Positions 1 through 10,302 of a DNA stretch of 64,000 bases are shown piece after piece. Numbering within the stretch: position 1 is the first letter of the stretch; every line of letters begins with the position of its first letter. The notes under the pieces are model-generated. The model was not told the DNA's origin, made no database searches, and saw only the letters and a program-made list of their open reading frames with translations. The position numbers and the translations under genes are program-made. Source of the DNA: Helicobacter pylori NCTC 11637 = CCUG 17874 = ATCC 43504 = JCM 12093 (GTDB taxonomy: Bacteria; Campylobacterota; Campylobacteria; Campylobacterales; Helicobacteraceae); contig NZ_LS483488.1 in assembly GCF_900478295.1 (NCBI RefSeq), positions 1,054,001 through 1,118,000 of the forward strand. The letters run 5' to 3'.

Positions 1-690
1 ATTAAAGGCATTGATGCGGCGCACAAATTATTGATTTTAGCGTCTTTAGCCTATGGCATTGATGCGAAATTAGAAGAAATCTTGATTGAAGGCATTGAAA
101 AAATAGAGCCAGATGACATGGAGTTTGCTAAAGAGTTTGGTTATAGCATTAAACTTTTAGGCATCGCTAAAAAACACCCAGATTGCATTGAATTAAGGGT
201 GCATCCAAGCATGATTAAAAACGAATGCATGCTCTCTAAAGTGGATGGGGTGATGAACGCTATCAGCGTCATAGGGGATAAGGTGGGCGAAACTTTGTAT
301 TATGGGGCTGGGGCTGGAGGAGAGCCTACCGCAAGCGCAGTCATTAGCGATATTATAGAAATCGCAAGGAAAAAAAGCTCTTTAATGCTAGGCTTTGAAA
401 CCCCTCAAAAACTCCCCCTAAAACCCAAAGAAGAAATCCAATGCGCTTATTATGCGCGTTTGTTAGTGAGCGATGAAAAAGGGGTTTTTTCTCAAATTAG
501 CGCGATTTTAGCCCAAAATGATATTTCGCTCAACAATGTCTTACAAAAAGAAATCCCGCATTCCAACAAGGCTAAAATCTTATTTTCCACGCACACCACC
601 AACGAAAAGTCTATGCTGAACGCCCTTAAAGAGCTTGAAAATTTACAAAGCGTGTTGGATACCCCCAAGATGATTCGTTTGGAAAATTGA
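1..690 (+). CDS. hom: Homoserine dehydrogenase, 3' part (5' end outside window)
   Basis: The frame is open from base 1, so this is the C-terminal 229 residues of a longer protein. Homoserine dehydrogenase reduces aspartate semialdehyde to homoserine on the way to threonine and methionine. The visible part starts at the conserved [12 protein letters not shown] segment of the catalytic domain and continues through the [13 protein letters not shown] loop. The last 80 or so residues (from [17 protein letters not shown]) form an ACT domain, the usual seat of threonine feedback control. The stop codon abuts the start of the yraN gene, so the two are probably co-transcribed. Family assignment is firm; nothing can be said about the N-terminal NAD(P)-binding part. 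Confidence 0.93.
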   Translation: MKGIDAAHKLLILASLAYGIDAKLEEILIEGIEKIEPDDMEFAKEFGYSIKLLGIAKKHPDCIELRVHPSMIKNECMLSKVDGVMNAISVIGDKVGETLYYGAGAGGEPTASAVISDIIEIARKKSSLMLGFETPQKLPLKPKEEIQCAYYARLLVSDEKGVFSQISAILAQNDISLNNVLQKEIPHSNKAKILFSTHTTNEKSMLNALKELENLQSVLDTPKMIRLEN

Positions 691-1035
691 ATGCGCTTTT
701 TGAACAACAAACATAGAGAAAAGGGCTTAAAGGCTGAAGAAGAAGCTTGCGGATTTTTAAAGACGCTGGGTTTTGAAATGGTGGAAAGGAACTTTTTTTC
801 ACAATTTGGCGAAATTGATATTATCGCTTTGAAAAAAGGGGTTTTGCATTTCATTGAAGTCAAAAGCGGGGAAAATTTTGATCCCATTTATGCGATCACG
901 CCGAGCAAATTAAAAAAGATGATTAAAACGATCCGCTGTTATTTGTCCCAAAAAGATCCCAATAGCGATTTTTGCATAGACGCTCTTATTGTGAAAAATG
1001 GTAAATTTGAGCTTTTAGAAAATATCACTTTTTAG
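691..1035 (+). CDS. YraN/UPF0102 family nuclease-fold protein
   Basis: A 114-residue protein whose ATG follows directly on the hom stop codon. It has the UPF0102 (YraN) signature: an N-terminal helix ([13 protein letters not shown]), then FGEIDIIA and, after a short turn, LHFIEVKSG. The D...E-x-K arrangement is the core of a PD-(D/E)XK nuclease fold, and the family is related to archaeal Holliday junction resolvases. The biological role is unknown; DNA binding or processing is an inference from fold. Length is normal for the family. Probably HP0823 by gene order. Confidence 0.85.
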   Translation: MRFLNNKHREKGLKAEEEACGFLKTLGFEMVERNFFSQFGEIDIIALKKGVLHFIEVKSGENFDPIYAITPSKLKKMIKTIRCYLSQKDPNSDFCIDALIVKNGKFELLENITF

Positions 1036-1081
1036 ATTTTTACAGAAAGTAAATGCGATTTCATTAACATTCTTAAGCTAA

Positions 1082-1087
1082 TATAAT
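1082..1087 (+). promoter_or_regulatory. Probable -10 element of trxA
   Basis: A perfect TATAAT lies 36 bases upstream of the trxA ATG in the 88-base gap after yraN. AGGAG follows at 1113-1117, with good spacing to the start codon. H. pylori sigma-80 promoters are recognised mainly by the -10 hexamer, so this is a credible promoter for trxA-trxB. Confidence 0.6.
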
Positions 1088-1123
1088 TCTCGTTAATCAA
1101 AATCATATATTTAGGAGTAACTA

Positions 1124-1444
1124 ATGAGTCACTATATTGAATTAACTGAAGAAAATTTTGAAAGCACCATTAAAAAAGGGGTTGCGTTAGTGGATTTTTG
1201 GGCGCCATGGTGTGGTCCTTGTAAGATGCTATCCCCTGTGATTGATGAATTAGCTAGCGAATATGAAGGTAAGGCTAAGATTTGTAAAGTCAATACCGAT
1301 GAGCAAGAAGAATTGAGTGCGAAATTTGGTATCAGGAGCATTCCTACGCTTTTATTCACAAAAGATGGCGAAGTCGTTCATCAGCTGGTGGGTGTGCAAA
1401 CTAAAGTTGCTTTAAAAGAGCAATTGAACAAACTTTTAGGCTAA
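1124..1444 (+). CDS. trxA: Thioredoxin 1
   Basis: A 106-residue thioredoxin with the active site WAPWCGPCK near residues 26-34 and the cis-proline loop (SIPT) about 40 residues later. It reduces protein disulfides in the cytoplasm and is recycled by thioredoxin reductase, whose gene begins five bases downstream. The AGGAG at 1113-1117 fixes the start. In H. pylori the thioredoxin system supplies electrons to peroxiredoxin AhpC and helps survival under oxidative stress (established knowledge). Pairing with trxB in one transcript is evident from spacing. Confidence 0.97.
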   Translation: MSHYIELTEENFESTIKKGVALVDFWAPWCGPCKMLSPVIDELASEYEGKAKICKVNTDEQEELSAKFGIRSIPTLLFTKDGEVVHQLVGVQTKVALKEQLNKLLG

Positions 1445-1449
1445 TAGCC

Positions 1450-2385
1450 ATGATAGATTGCGCGATTATTGGAGGTGGTCCTGCAGGTTTGAGCGCGGGG
1501 CTTTATGCCACTAGAGGCGGTGTTAAAAACGCCGTTTTGTTTGAGAAAGGAATGCCTGGGGGGCAAATCACTGGCAGTAGTGAGATTGAAAACTATCCGG
1601 GTGTTAAGGAAGTGGTGAGCGGGTTGGATTTCATGCAGCCATGGCAAGAGCAGTGTTTCCGCTTTGGCTTAAAGCATGAAATGACCGCTGTTCAAAGGGT
1701 TTCTAAAAAAGACTCTCATTTTGTTATTTTGGCAGAAGATGGCAAGACTTTTGAAGCTAAGAGCGTGATTGTCGCTACCGGTGGTAGCCCTAAACGCACA
1801 GGCATCAAGGGCGAGTCGGAATATTGGGGTAAAGGCGTTAGCACTTGTGCGACATGCGATGGCTTCTTTTACAAAAATAAAGAAGTAGCGGTGCTTGGTG
1901 GAGGCGATACCGCCGTAGAAGAGGCGATTTATCTAGCCAACATCTGCAAAAAAGTCTATCTCATCCACAGAAGAGATGGTTTTAGGTGTGCGCCTATCAC
2001 TTTAGAACATGCTAAAAACAATGATAAGATTGAGTTTTTAACCCCTTATGTGGTGGAAGAAATCAAGGGCGATGCTTCTGGCGTGTCTTCTTTAAGCATT
2101 AAAAACACAGCCACTAACGAAACAAGAGAATTAGTTGTGCCGGGTTTTTTTATTTTTGTGGGTTATGATGTGAATAACGCTGTGTTAAAACAAGAAGACG
2201 GCTCTATGCTGTGCAAATGCGATGAATACGGCTCTATAGTCGTGGATTTTTCCATGAAAACGAATGTTCAAGGCTTGTTTGCAGCAGGAGATATTCGCAT
2301 TTTTGCCCCTAAACAAGTGGTTTGTGCTGCAAGCGATGGCGCTACGGCAGCCTTAAGCGTGATTTCTTATTTAGAACACCATTAA
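1450..2385 (+). CDS. trxB: Thioredoxin reductase
   Basis: A 311-residue FAD/NADPH flavoprotein. The N-terminal FAD-binding motif is GGGPAGL, the redox-active site is CATC (CATCDG, near residue 135), the NADPH-binding motif is [10 protein letters not shown], and the C-terminal FAD motif is FAAGD. This is the low-molecular-weight bacterial TrxB layout. It transfers electrons from NADPH to the thioredoxin encoded just upstream. The gene starts 5 bases after trxA stops. No anomalies in length or motifs. Confidence 0.97.
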   Translation: MIDCAIIGGGPAGLSAGLYATRGGVKNAVLFEKGMPGGQITGSSEIENYPGVKEVVSGLDFMQPWQEQCFRFGLKHEMTAVQRVSKKDSHFVILAEDGKTFEAKSVIVATGGSPKRTGIKGESEYWGKGVSTCATCDGFFYKNKEVAVLGGGDTAVEEAIYLANICKKVYLIHRRDGFRCAPITLEHAKNNDKIEFLTPYVVEEIKGDASGVSSLSIKNTATNETRELVVPGFFIFVGYDVNNAVLKQEDGSMLCKCDEYGSIVVDFSMKTNVQGLFAAGDIRIFAPKQVVCAASDGATAALSVISYLEHH

Positions 2386-2394
2386 ATCAAGCTT

Positions 2395-2416
2395 ATAACC
2401 CTAGATTTAGGGTTAT
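2395..2416 (+). terminator. Hairpin after trxB
   Basis: A perfect 9-bp inverted repeat, ATAACCCTA / TAGGGTTAT, with a 4-base loop starts 10 bases past the trxB stop. No T-run follows, so it may be a weak terminator or an mRNA-stabilising 3' hairpin. Confidence 0.45.
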
Positions 2417-2559
2417 GAGTTCTCGCTCAAACATTCATTGGATTTTTTAAAACTTTTTTGTAGCCGTGATGCGATTTTATTCGCATGGTGTTGGTTTTTA
2501 GTTGGATATGGAATATCAAATTTAAAAAAGTTTTATTGTAAAACAGAGCCTAAAAACGA

Positions 2560-2565
2560 TATACT
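2560..2565 (+). promoter_or_regulatory. Probable -10 element of the LPS galactosyltransferase gene
   Basis: TATACT lies 28 bases upstream of the TTG start, followed by GGGAG at 2580-2584. It is the best -10 match in the 207-base gap after trxB. Confidence 0.45.
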
Positions 2566-2592
2566 CTATTAAAAATTATGGGAGTCTAAGCT

Positions 2593-3414
2593 TTGCGTGT
2601 TTTTATCATTTCTTTAAATCAAAAAGTGTGCGATAAATTTGGTTTGGTTTTTAGAGACACCACGACTTTACTCAATAGCATCAATGCCACCCACCACCAA
2701 GTGCAAATTTTTGATGCGATTTATTCTAAAACTTTTGAAGGCGGGTTGCACCCCTTAGTGAAAAAGCATTTACACCCTTATTTCATCACGCAAAACATCA
2801 AAGACATGGGGATTACAACCAATCTCATCAGTGAGGTTTCTAAGTTTTATTACGCTTTAAAATACCATGCGAAGTTTATGAGCTTGGGGGAGCTTGGGTG
2901 CTATGCGAGTCATTATTCCTTGTGGGAAAAATGCATAGAACTCAATGAAGCGATCTGTATTTTAGAAGACGATATAACCTTGAAAGAGGATTTTAAAGAG
3001 GGCTTGGATTTTTTAGAAAAACACATCCAAGAGTTAGGCTATATCCGCTTGATGCATTTATTGTATGATGCCAGTGTGAAAAGTGAGCCATTGAGCCATA
3101 AAAACCACGAGATACAAGAGCGTGTGAGGATCATTAAAGCTTATAGCGAAGGGGTGGGGACTCAAGGCTATGTGATCACGCCTAAGATTGCCAAAGTTTT
3201 TTTGAAATGCAGCCGAAAATGGGTTGTTCCTGTGGATACGATAATGGACGCTACTTTTATCCATGGCGTGAAAAATCTGGTGTTACAACCTTTTGTGATC
3301 GCTGATGATGAGCAAATCTCTACGATAGCGCGAAAAGAAGAACCCTATAGCCCTAAAATCGCCCTAATGAGAGAACTCCATTTCAAATATTTGAAATATT
3401 GGCAGTTTGTATAA
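2593..3414 (+). CDS. LPS beta-1,4-galactosyltransferase (GT25, 5G8 epitope)
   Basis: A 273-residue family-25 glycosyltransferase. It begins RVFIISLNQ, has the GELGCYASHYSLWEKCIE segment and the acidic CILEDDI motif (metal/sugar-nucleotide binding), as in Lex2B/LgtB-type enzymes. In H. pylori this gene (HP0826 by order) encodes the beta-1,4-galactosyltransferase that adds Gal to GlcNAc when building Lewis antigens on LPS (established knowledge). The start is a TTG: GGGAG lies 8 bases before it and homology begins at once with RVFIIS. The gene stands alone between trxB and a convergent RRM gene. I see no homopolymer tract inside it, unlike the phase-variable fucosyltransferases. Confidence 0.9.
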   Translation: MRVFIISLNQKVCDKFGLVFRDTTTLLNSINATHHQVQIFDAIYSKTFEGGLHPLVKKHLHPYFITQNIKDMGITTNLISEVSKFYYALKYHAKFMSLGELGCYASHYSLWEKCIELNEAICILEDDITLKEDFKEGLDFLEKHIQELGYIRLMHLLYDASVKSEPLSHKNHEIQERVRIIKAYSEGVGTQGYVITPKIAKVFLKCSRKWVVPVDTIMDATFIHGVKNLVLQPFVIADDEQISTIARKEEPYSPKIALMRELHFKYLKYWQFV

Positions 3415-3593
3415 TCAATAATAAAAAATACTAAAGAGCGTTTTAAAATTTTAGTTGTCCTTGTTTGATTAGAACAAAACTTAACCGCCTTTTTAAAAAT
3501 GGATTACAATTTTTAAATGGATTTTAAAAGGGTTTTTAACCCCTTATTAGCTTCTATAAGCAATCTAAATAAGACGCATTAAGAAAATGAAGC

Positions 3594-3625
3594 GCATTAG
3601 AAAATTATTTCTAATTTTCTAATGC
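3594..3625. terminator. Strong bidirectional terminator hairpin
   Basis: A perfect 14-bp inverted repeat (GCATTAGAAAATTA and its complement) with a TTTC loop sits between two convergent genes, the galactosyltransferase (plus) and the RRM gene (minus, stop at 3633). Its A/T-rich arms suit termination in both directions. Confidence 0.65.
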
Positions 3626-3632
3626 TTTAAGA

Positions 3633-3881
3633 TTAAGACTTTTTAGGATTGGCTTCGGTTACCCTAATCGTTCTGCCCATAAAATCCGTATTGTCCAATT
3701 TAGCAATCGCTTCCCTAACGCCCTCTTCTTGCATTTCTACAAAGCCAAAACCTTTAGGTTTCTTCGTTTCTCTGTCATAAATCAGCTTGACATTAAAAAC
3801 TTTGCCAAATTGACTGAAAAGCTCCTTGACTTGCTCACTGGTAGCGCTATAAACCAAATTCCCTACATAAATGTTTTTCAA
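3633..3881 (-). CDS. Small RRM-type RNA-binding protein
   Basis: An 82-residue protein that is essentially one RNA recognition motif. RNP2 is IYVGNL (residues 4-9) and RNP1 is KGFGFVEM (around residues 43-50), both with the aromatic residues that stack on RNA bases. Single-RRM proteins of this size in bacteria resemble cyanobacterial Rbp proteins; targets in H. pylori are unknown to me. The start codon is TTG (3879-3881) with GGAG 9 bases upstream, and homology begins immediately. The old annotation as a single-stranded DNA-binding protein is less apt than RNA binding. It is monocistronic. Confidence 0.9.
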   Translation of the reverse strand: MKNIYVGNLVYSATSEQVKELFSQFGKVFNVKLIYDRETKKPKGFGFVEMQEEGVREAIAKLDNTDFMGRTIRVTEANPKKS

Positions 3882-4202
3882 GATAAAATTCTCCGGTAAA
3901 AAAATGACAACATACCCATAAGAATATGAAAAAGTTATAAAAAAGTAACACTTCTAAAACCCAAACACATCCAAAACAGAAGTATGGTGGATTTTATCTA
4001 ATGATTGCTTAAAAAATTATAAAAGCTATTAAAATTGGGTATTGATAATAAAATAGAACTTACACAAGCAAGCGGTAATTTTAAAAAGCGTTATCAAAGG
4101 ATAAGGGGAATATGGTTTCAAAACCACCCCCCTATCCTTTTAAGCTTTACCATAAAACAAAGTTTTAAAAAACATTATTAAAGCCAAACAAGAACATTTT
4201 GC
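3882..4202. other. Intergenic stretch between RRM gene and atpB
   Basis: This 321-base AT-rich gap holds the upstream region and Shine-Dalgarno of the minus-strand RRM gene at its left end and the 3' flank of atpB at its right end. The only structure I see is the imperfect hairpin near 4096-4140. No credible ORF or tRNA. Confidence 0.6.
4096..4140 (-). terminator. Probable atpB terminator
   Basis: An imperfect hairpin pairs AAAGGATA with TATCCTTT as its outer stem and continues through a G/C-rich run (GGGG against CCCCCC) and GGTTT against AAACC. Read on the minus strand it lies 60-110 bases past the atpB stop. The tail is only moderately T-rich. Confidence 0.4.
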
Positions 4203-4883
4203 TTAATGCCCTTCATCGGTTAAAACAGCCCCTGCCAAATACACATAAGTGAGGATCATAAAAACAAAAGCTTGTAAAATCCCCATAAAAAACAAGACCA
4301 TAAAGGGCGCTACAGGAACAGCCCAAGGCACTAACAAGAGCATGATGAGCAAGAACATGTCATCGCCCTTGATATTCCCAAACAAACGAAACGATAAAGA
4401 CACGATCCTAGAAAAATGCGAGATGATCTCAATAGGGAACATGAAAGGAGCGAGCCATTTCACAGGGCCTGCAAAATGAGCGAAATACTTAAAAAAGCCC
4501 TGCACTCTAATGCCTTCAAAATGGTAATAAAAAAACACAATCAGCGCTAAAACCAGCGTGAAGCTCCAACTGGCCGTAGGGGATTCAAAACCAGGAATGA
4601 TGCCTATCATGTTAGAAAAAAAGACATATAAAGCGATCGTGCCTGCTAGTGGGAAGTATTTGCGGGCTAATTCTTCGCCTATAATATCCTTAGCCACGCT
4701 CAAAATCGCGCTAATGATGCTCTCATACACATTCTGCAAACCCATAGGCACCATTTGCATTTTGCGCGACGCGCCAAGCGAAATTAAAAACATCAAAACC
4801 GCTGTCAAAACGACAAAAAACCCGGTGATAAAATCATGATTGGAGCTAAAAAAATTAGCAATAGTAAATACTCTGTGTTCCAT
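4203..4883 (-). CDS. atpB: ATP synthase F0 subunit a
   Basis: A 226-residue, very hydrophobic protein with five or six membrane segments. It forms the proton half-channels of F1F0 ATP synthase against the c-ring. The essential arginine is in [10 protein letters not shown] (about residue 165), the family signature, and the C-terminal helix carries the GILQAFVF motif. The gene stands apart from the main atp operon; nothing else in this window belongs to ATP synthase, which is usual in epsilonproteobacteria. It lies downstream of guaB on the same strand, but a terminator separates them. Confidence 0.96.
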   Translation of the reverse strand: MEHRVFTIANFFSSNHDFITGFFVVLTAVLMFLISLGASRKMQMVPMGLQNVYESIISAILSVAKDIIGEELARKYFPLAGTIALYVFFSNMIGIIPGFESPTASWSFTLVLALIVFFYYHFEGIRVQGFFKYFAHFAGPVKWLAPFMFPIEIISHFSRIVSLSFRLFGNIKGDDMFLLIMLLLVPWAVPVAPFMVLFFMGILQAFVFMILTYVYLAGAVLTDEGH

Positions 4884-4940
4884 GAAAAAGTTTCTCTAAG
4901 CCTTATTGAAAATTTCCTTAATTGTAGCAATTAAGTTTTA

Positions 4941-4974
4941 AAAACTCATTAAATCAAGCTTTTTAACGAGTTTT
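4941..4974 (-). terminator. guaB rho-independent terminator
   Basis: A 12-bp stem (AAAACTCATTAA with TTAACGAGTTTT, one A-C mismatch) with a 10-base loop. Read on the minus strand it is followed by a T-run. It falls 30 bases past the guaB stop and before atpB. Confidence 0.65.
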
Positions 4975-5004
4975 TTAACGATTTGTCTTGTTTTCTTTTA
5001 CAAT

Positions 5005-6453
<1,449 letters not shown>

Positions 6454-6459
6454 CTATCC

Positions 6460-7821
6460 TTAATCTAATTTTAAATCTAATTCTTGCTCTAAAGCGTAAG
6501 AAACATCTAAAAGGCTTTGCTCATCAAAAGCCTTAGCAATGAATTGCATCCCTATGGGCAAGCCTAAAGGATCTTTAGCGACCGGTAAAGAAAGAGCCGG
6601 CAAACCGCTCAAATTCGCCCCAATCGTGTAAATATCGCTCAAATACATTTCTAAAGGGCTTGCATGGTAATTGAATAAGTGAGCGGTCGTAGGAGCTACA
6701 GGGGTGAAAATCAAATCCACTTCTTCAAAAATCTTGTTGTATTGCTCTTTAATCATCAAACGCATTTGCTGGGCTTTCAAATAATAAGCATCATAATACC
6801 CGCTGCTTAAGACAAAATTCCCTAGCATGATGCGCCGTTTCACCTCATCGCCAAAACCTTCACTGCGGCTTTTGAGATACAATTCTTTCAAATCTTTAAC
6901 ATTTTGAGCCCTCCTCCCGTAACGAACCCCATCAAATCTGGCCAGATTCGAACTCGCTTCAGCCATGCTGATAATATAATAGATAGAGATTTGATAATGC
7001 GAATCCAACATCTTTTTTTCCACAATATCATGCCCCATTTCTTTCAAGGCTTTAAGGGTGTTTTCATAAGCGAGTTGCACTTCATTGCTCGCATCTTTAA
7101 TGTGATCTCTTAAGACAGCGATTTTAAAGCGTTTGTCTCTGTTAAGGTTTTTAAAGGTTTGCGTGGGTTTGAGATTGGCGCTCGTGGAGTCCTTATTATC
7201 ATGCCCGCTAATAGCGTCAAATAAAATAGAAGCGTCTTCTACATTTTGCGTGATAGGTCCGATTTGATCAAAACTAGAACAATACGCGATCAAACCATAA
7301 CGGCTCACCCTCCCATAAGTGGGTTTTAACCCCACGCACCCACAATAGCTCGCCGGCTGCCTGATAGACCCGCCCGTATCGCTCCCTAAAGCCGCCACCG
7401 CTAAGCCACCCGCCACGGCTGCCGCGCTTCCTCCGCTACTCCCTCCAGGCACTCTGTTTTTATCTCGTGGGTTTTTAGTGATCCCATAGCAACTAGACTC
7501 TGTGGTGCTTCCCATCGCAAACTCGTCCATGTTAGAAAGCCCAAACCCTGCCATGCTGTTTTGGTGCAAGTTTTCCATCACGCTCGCATGATAAGGAGCG
7601 ATATAGCCTTTTAAAATCTTACTGGAGCAAGTGATTTCCCACCCCTTAACGCTGATATTGTCTTTAATAAGGATCGGCACGCCTTTAGCGCTAGCGCCAT
7701 TAAGGCTAGGGGCTTTAATATAAGCGTTCAAATCTGAAGCTCTAACCTTAGCGTCAATTTCGTTTTTAAGGGTTTCTAATTCATCTTGGGATAAAGAAAG
7801 GGCTTGTTTTAAAGTGATCAT
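6460..7821 (-). CDS. gatA: Glutamyl/aspartyl-tRNA amidotransferase subunit A
   Basis: A 453-residue amidase-signature protein. It converts mischarged Glu-tRNA(Gln) and Asp-tRNA(Asn) to the amidated forms within GatCAB. H. pylori lacks GlnRS and AsnRS, so this is essential (established knowledge). The catalytic Lys is in ILIKDNI (near residue 52), the amidase signature is [14 protein letters not shown], and the cis-Ser/nucleophile segment is [10 protein letters not shown]. gatB and gatC are not in this window. Next to guaB downstream (9 bases) and coaE upstream (58 bases). Confidence 0.97.
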   Translation of the reverse strand: MITLKQALSLSQDELETLKNEIDAKVRASDLNAYIKAPSLNGASAKGVPILIKDNISVKGWEITCSSKILKGYIAPYHASVMENLHQNSMAGFGLSNMDEFAMGSTTESSCYGITKNPRDKNRVPGGSSGGSAAAVAGGLAVAALGSDTGGSIRQPASYCGCVGLKPTYGRVSRYGLIAYCSSFDQIGPITQNVEDASILFDAISGHDNKDSTSANLKPTQTFKNLNRDKRFKIAVLRDHIKDASNEVQLAYENTLKALKEMGHDIVEKKMLDSHYQISIYYIISMAEASSNLARFDGVRYGRRAQNVKDLKELYLKSRSEGFGDEVKRRIMLGNFVLSSGYYDAYYLKAQQMRLMIKEQYNKIFEEVDLIFTPVAPTTAHLFNYHASPLEMYLSDIYTIGANLSGLPALSLPVAKDPLGLPIGMQFIAKAFDEQSLLDVSYALEQELDLKLD

Positions 7822-7879
7822 GTGTTTAGCCTTACAAAAAATTTAATGGTAGTTTAACATGCTTAGAGACAAAACGAGC

Positions 7880-8470
7880 TTATAAGAGCGTTTTTAAAAA
7901 GCGTTCAACCTGCTTATTTAAATCTTTTAAACTGGAGCTGTTGTCTATAATGTAATCGCTCATGGTGCGTTTTTGCTCTATATCCATTTGACAAGCTAAG
8001 CGCTGCAAGATTTCGGCTTCTTTGAGTTTGTCTCGCTCTAAAAGGCGCTCAATCTGTAAGGACCTAGGCGCATAGATTAAAACCACTTTACTCACAGGAT
8101 AGCATTTTTTACCCCCCACTTCAAAAAATAAAGGGATGTCTAAAAAATACGCTTGATGATTTTTTTCTAATTCATAGGCTTTTTTAAGCATGCATTCACG
8201 GATTAAGGGGTGTAAAAAATCCTCTAGCCATTTTAACTCATTAGCCTTTTGAAACACGATCGCGCCAAGTTTTTTTCTGTTTAAAATATCTTTTTCTAAA
8301 ATCTCTGATCCAAAATGTTGGGCGATTTTAAACCGGTGCTCTTGCAATAATTGGTGAGCGATCTTATCCGCATCTAAAATCTCATAGCCTTGCGATTCTA
8401 ATATTTTAATGGTGGTGCTTTTACCGGTGCCTATCCCCCCTGTCAGAGCGATAGCGTTTTTTAAAACCAT
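7880..8470 (-). CDS. coaE: Dephospho-CoA kinase
   Basis: A 196-residue P-loop kinase for the last step of coenzyme A synthesis. The Walker A motif is GGIGTGKST at residues 10-18, followed by the family's DADKIAH segment, the HPLIRE motif and an LID-like region (ERLLERD). It lies one base downstream of speE and upstream of gatA on the minus strand. Two other CoA genes (coaBC, coaX) are in this window but far away, so CoA genes are scattered. Confidence 0.95.
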   Translation of the reverse strand: MVLKNAIALTGGIGTGKSTTIKILESQGYEILDADKIAHQLLQEHRFKIAQHFGSEILEKDILNRKKLGAIVFQKANELKWLEDFLHPLIRECMLKKAYELEKNHQAYFLDIPLFFEVGGKKCYPVSKVVLIYAPRSLQIERLLERDKLKEAEILQRLACQMDIEQKRTMSDYIIDNSSSLKDLNKQVERFLKTLL

Positions 8471-8471
8471 T

Positions 8472-9260
8472 TTAAGATTTGATATTGTCTTTAAAGACTT
8501 CTTGTAAATTTTTAGGCAAAGCGAACGCGGCCCTATGAATGTCTTCGTTATAGTATCTCACGCTTTTTAGCGCTTCTATTTTTGGCACCATTAAATCTTT
8601 TAAGGGGTGGGTTTTAAAAGAAGCGTAAATATAACCCTTATTGCTCAAAATCCTTAAAGGTGCTACAAAAGGCATGGCAACAGAAAAAAAGTCGCCCATG
8701 TTTTTAAGGGCGTTTTGCATGCTCACATGCTCTAATAATGGGTGTTTGGCTACCGAAATAAACACCCCATCTTCTTTAAGCATTCTTTTTAAACCATCCA
8801 TTTTATGAATATCCGGCTCTTGCAAGCAAAGGATCAAATCGTATTTTTTAATGTCTAAATCTAAGAGTTGTTTAGCGTGCGTGAAATTCTTATTGTTTTT
8901 CACTTCATGGAAATGGGGGAAAAAACTAATGAAGCTATCCAAAATCTTTTCATCCGCTTGCACAAAATCGATATGCGTGTCGTATTTAAAAAGCTGGTGG
9001 GCTAATTCCAAATCAAACCCATCCACAATCAAAACCTCTTTAAGCTCTTTTTTAGTGCAACCCCCCATATGAGCGAGCAACTCGCTTTCAATGTGGAGAA
9101 AGTTTTTAAACAGCAATTGGCAATTAAGCATCGCAATTTCACCAAAATCCTTAGATTTAAAAATCTCTAAGATATTATGCTCGCTTCTAACATCTAATAA
9201 TTTCGCTTCTATGGTGTATTCTTTACGCAAATACGGCGTGATTTCTTGGGTGATCCACAT
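8472..9260 (-). CDS. speE: Spermidine synthase-like aminopropyltransferase
   Basis: A 262-residue SpeE family protein. It begins [15 protein letters not shown], as spermidine synthases do (W-x-T/E-x-Tp), and has a Rossmann methyltransferase-like core with the segments VLIVDGFD and [11 protein letters not shown]. It transfers an aminopropyl group from decarboxylated SAM to putrescine. AGGAG is 6 bases upstream of the ATG at 9260, which I prefer over a GTG two codons earlier that overlaps the Shine-Dalgarno. The usual GGGDG-type motif is degenerate (IVDGFD) and the catalytic Asp region is less canonical, so substrate specificity might differ. First gene of the speE-coaE-gatA-guaB run. Confidence 0.88.
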   Translation of the reverse strand: MWITQEITPYLRKEYTIEAKLLDVRSEHNILEIFKSKDFGEIAMLNCQLLFKNFLHIESELLAHMGGCTKKELKEVLIVDGFDLELAHQLFKYDTHIDFVQADEKILDSFISFFPHFHEVKNNKNFTHAKQLLDLDIKKYDLILCLQEPDIHKMDGLKRMLKEDGVFISVAKHPLLEHVSMQNALKNMGDFFSVAMPFVAPLRILSNKGYIYASFKTHPLKDLMVPKIEALKSVRYYNEDIHRAAFALPKNLQEVFKDNIKS

Positions 9261-9333
9261 AAACACTCCTTAGCTTACTTTTTTAAATCCATGCCTTATG
9301 AATTGCTAACATGCTAGCTAAAAAATCTAAATT

Positions 9334-9339
9334 ATTGTA
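9334..9339 (-). promoter_or_regulatory. Possible -10 element of speE
   Basis: TACAAT on the minus strand, 74 bases before the speE ATG, in the gap between speE and the lipoprotein gene. It is one mismatch from consensus and its distance is long. Confidence 0.3.
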
Positions 9340-9347
9340 ACAAAAGC

Positions 9348-10226
9348 CTAGCTTTGGCATTCTAAAAAAAGTTCCGTATCGCTCTTAAAGCGCTCTTTTT
9401 TAAAATCCAAATCAATACTGATGGCTTTATGCTGGCTGTCTAATTTGTCGGTTGAATGCTTTTTTAACACCATTTGACACTTTGAAACCTCAATGGCGTC
9501 TAAAGCCTTATCCCCTATCGTATAAAGATCATCGCTCTTTTTTTCTAAGAGAAAGGATTCATAAAAGGGCCTTAAACTCAAATCGCTGTTATTGGTGGTA
9601 TAAACATACGAAGAAATTTTGCCCTTAAATTGCGCGATTTGCGTTTTAGTGTCATTAAAAGTGAAAGTTTGGATCTGGCGATCTTTGTCATTTTGATCTT
9701 TTAAAAACCGCTTCAAGGCTTTGGATTTGATTTCTATCAACCATTGATCCCCTTCTTTACTCATCATAATATCCCCGTTTTTTAGGGGGTAGAAATTTTG
9801 TTGGGAATATTCAATGAGCTTTGGATCTTTTGTTTTTCTTTTCGGTTTGTAAAGGAATGGGTTTTTTGCATCGTTATTGGCAGTGTTAGTATTAGACTCA
9901 TTTTGGTATAAGGGCGGGTTTTTTGTATCGTTATCGCTTGGCTCATTCAATAAAATCACAGAAGTTTCGGGGTTAAAAGAATCGTTTTCATCTTTAGTCA
10001 GTTGGGCGAAAGAATCTCTTTCTTCTGTAGGCTGATACACCATGTTTTTTAAAAAAATCGTTTCGCTAAAGACTTCATAATCCGAATCCACATAGCTGGG
10101 GCGTTTAGAGCCGTCATTTTCTTGCTCTTGGGCTTTTTTTTGCAACTTAATAAAGCTCTCTTGCGAGCAAGCTAAAAAGCAGACTAAAATCATTATTACC
10201 ACGCCTATTTTTTTGACTAAAAACAA
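9348..10226 (-). CDS. Lipoprotein of unknown function
   Basis: A 292-residue protein with a basic N-terminus (VKK), a hydrophobic stretch and a lipobox ending LAC-S (CFLACSQ near residue 21), so it should be lipidated and exported. The mature part is polar, with Asn/Asp/Lys-rich stretches and two similar DN-x-KNP segments (around residues 97-124), hinting at an internal low-complexity duplication. I recognise no enzymatic motif. The start at 10226 is TTG; it supplies the positive charges the signal peptide needs, and a later ATG would remove them. Divergent from der; HP0833 by order. Confidence 0.75.
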   Translation of the reverse strand: MFLVKKIGVVIMILVCFLACSQESFIKLQKKAQEQENDGSKRPSYVDSDYEVFSETIFLKNMVYQPTEERDSFAQLTKDENDSFNPETSVILLNEPSDNDTKNPPLYQNESNTNTANNDAKNPFLYKPKRKTKDPKLIEYSQQNFYPLKNGDIMMSKEGDQWLIEIKSKALKRFLKDQNDKDRQIQTFTFNDTKTQIAQFKGKISSYVYTTNNSDLSLRPFYESFLLEKKSDDLYTIGDKALDAIEVSKCQMVLKKHSTDKLDSQHKAISIDLDFKKERFKSDTELFLECQS

Positions 10227-10256
10227 CGCTAGACCCTTATTTAAGCTTTAAATAAC

Positions 10257-10262
10257 TATAAT
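10257..10262 (+). promoter_or_regulatory. Probable -10 element of der
   Basis: Perfect TATAAT 40 bases upstream of the der ATG in the 76-base divergent gap. Confidence 0.5.
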
Positions 10263-10302
10263 ATTGTAATCTAATTTTGATTAAATTGAAGCGATAAAAA
10301 AG

